From Acidobacteriota bacterium (GTDB lineage: Bacteria > Acidobacteriota > Terriglobia > Terriglobales > Acidobacteriaceae), in contig JAJXXG010000628.1 in the NCBI GenBank assembly GCA_021781255.1, positions 1 through 7,843 on the forward strand: DNA of 7,843 nucleotides, written 5' to 3'. Within the stretch, counting starts at the first letter, position 1, and every line of letters begins with the position of its first letter. A program made the position numbers and the translations under genes. Positions 7,256 through 7,843 of the stretch are shown piece after piece. The notes under the pieces were generated by a model that was not told the origin of the DNA, made no database searches, and was given only the letters and a program-made list of their open reading frames with translations.

Positions 7256-7843
7256 ATGAAAATGGGAAAACTGGGAATGAAATTAAAAGTTGTTGTGCTG
7301 GTCTTCGCTCTGCTGGTGGCGGTAAATAGTCTGCAGGCCTATGCGCAGCAAAAGGCGCCGGCAAGGACTGCGCCGTATAACGTGATCCTGCTGACCGCCG
7401 ACCAGATGAGTGCAAACTACATGCACCTGTATGGCGCGCCCTATGAGGACACGCCGAATATTGAAAAGTTGGCTGCCAGCGGAACGGTCTTTACGAGGAT
7501 GTATGTGAGCGCCCCGTGGACGACTCCATCGTTTGGCGTGACTCTTACCGGGCTATTTCCGACTGTTCATGGCATGACGCTGCCGCCGTACGAAGGCTGT
7601 GGAGCGAGCATCAGCCAGCCTTTGACGAATGGCAAGTTGTCCAATGTCCCGTCACAGCTTTTGATGTCTCCGAACAAGCCGATCCTGCCGGAGATGCTCA
7701 AGCAGTACGGGATGATAACCGCAGTGGACAATTCAAACTGCTGGTCAATCTGGGATGTAGTGCACCGTGGTTGGGATTCTTTCCAATTCTTCCCCGGATA
7801 TCAGTTGCCAGTTCCGGGGCATCCTGGCTCCAGCGAGTTCTAT
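7256..7843 (+). CDS. Secreted sulfatase/alkaline-phosphatase superfamily hydrolase with Thr at the nucleophile position, C-terminally cut by window edge
   Basis: 196 codons are visible and the frame is open to the right edge. The start has a GAGGA ribosome site. Residues 1-30 form a Sec signal peptide (Lys-rich n-region, VVVLVFALLVAV core, probable cleavage after AYA at 30), placing the enzyme in the periplasm or outside. From residue 41 the sulfatase fold begins: YNVILLTADQ, with Asp49 at the first metal-ligand position, then TPNIEKLAASGTVFTRMY (66-83), then WTTPSFGVTLTGLFPTVHG (88-106). In true sulfatases the last block reads C/S-x-P-x-R, whose Cys or Ser becomes formylglycine. Here Thr89 and Phe93 replace Cys/Ser and Arg. 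Thr serves directly as nucleophile in related phosphoryl-transfer enzymes such as LtaS, so a phosphodiesterase or phosphotransferase role is possible; annotation pipelines will probably call it sulfatase. LPEMLKQYGMITAVDNS (144-160) matches the next conserved helix-strand. The rest of the metal site (Asp-His pair) lies outside the window. Fold assignment is firm, substrate unknown. Confidence 0.88.
   Translation, partial: MKMGKLGMKLKVVVLVFALLVAVNSLQAYAQQKAPARTAPYNVILLTADQMSANYMHLYGAPYEDTPNIEKLAASGTVFTRMYVSAPWTTPSFGVTLTGLFPTVHGMTLPPYEGCGASISQPLTNGKLSNVPSQLLMSPNKPILPEMLKQYGMITAVDNSNCWSIWDVVHRGWDSFQFFPGYQLPVPGHPGSSEFY

Noticed and set aside
7002..7415. 137-codon minus-strand frame whose TGA overlaps the regulator's ATG (ATGA), with an internal ATG at 7181 giving a ~59-residue version
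   Set aside because: The ATGA overlap looks like translational coupling, but the frame is antisense to the sulfatase-fold signal peptide, is rich in Ser/Pro/Arg, and has no domain and no ribosome site at either start. It would also fill the only space for the regulator promoter.

Overview
The window looks like chromosomal DNA from an Acidobacteriota bacterium, probably of the Terriglobia/subdivision 1 type. This is inferred from three family signatures, not from a database search. They are a giant Oar-like TonB-dependent receptor, a single-pass membrane protein with the N-terminal VFG...RV+A...RL..FY...IPxGxYxPxF domain common in that phylum, and a secreted sulfatase-fold hydrolase. GC looks moderate, around the mid-50s percent by eye. 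Base and codon use look even across the genes, and no mobile element, tRNA, rRNA or CRISPR array is visible.

Layout from left to right. (1) 1-2909 (+) is the C-terminal ~968 residues of an Oar-like outer-membrane receptor whose N-terminus lies outside the window. (2) 2910-2996 is a short gap holding a strong 37-nt hairpin (2931-2967). (3) 2997-5687 (+) is a Tat-exported PhoD-like metallophosphoesterase with an extra N-terminal beta-rich region. (4) 5688-5754 is a short convergent gap, with a near-perfect inverted repeat (5749-5780) that covers the stop codon of the next gene. (5) 5755-7005 (-) is a putative transmembrane regulator or sensor. (6) 7006-7255 is a divergent intergenic region with a perfect 7-bp inverted repeat and four 8-bp palindromes. 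(7) 7256-7843 (+) is the first 196 codons of a secreted alkaline-phosphatase/sulfatase-superfamily enzyme, cut by the right edge.

How the genes may work together (inference). The receptor would bring a substrate across the outer membrane. Two exported hydrolases, the PhoD-like enzyme and the sulfatase-fold enzyme, could cleave phosphoester or related bonds in the periplasm. The divergently encoded membrane protein, with a cytoplasmic DNA-binding-like domain and a periplasmic domain, could sense the process and control the palindrome-rich intergenic region. The sulfatase-fold enzyme has Thr where sulfatases have the formylglycine Cys/Ser. That fits a phosphoryl-transfer or phosphodiesterase role better than a sulfatase role, and would match the PhoD neighbour. 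The substrate cannot be read from the sequence.
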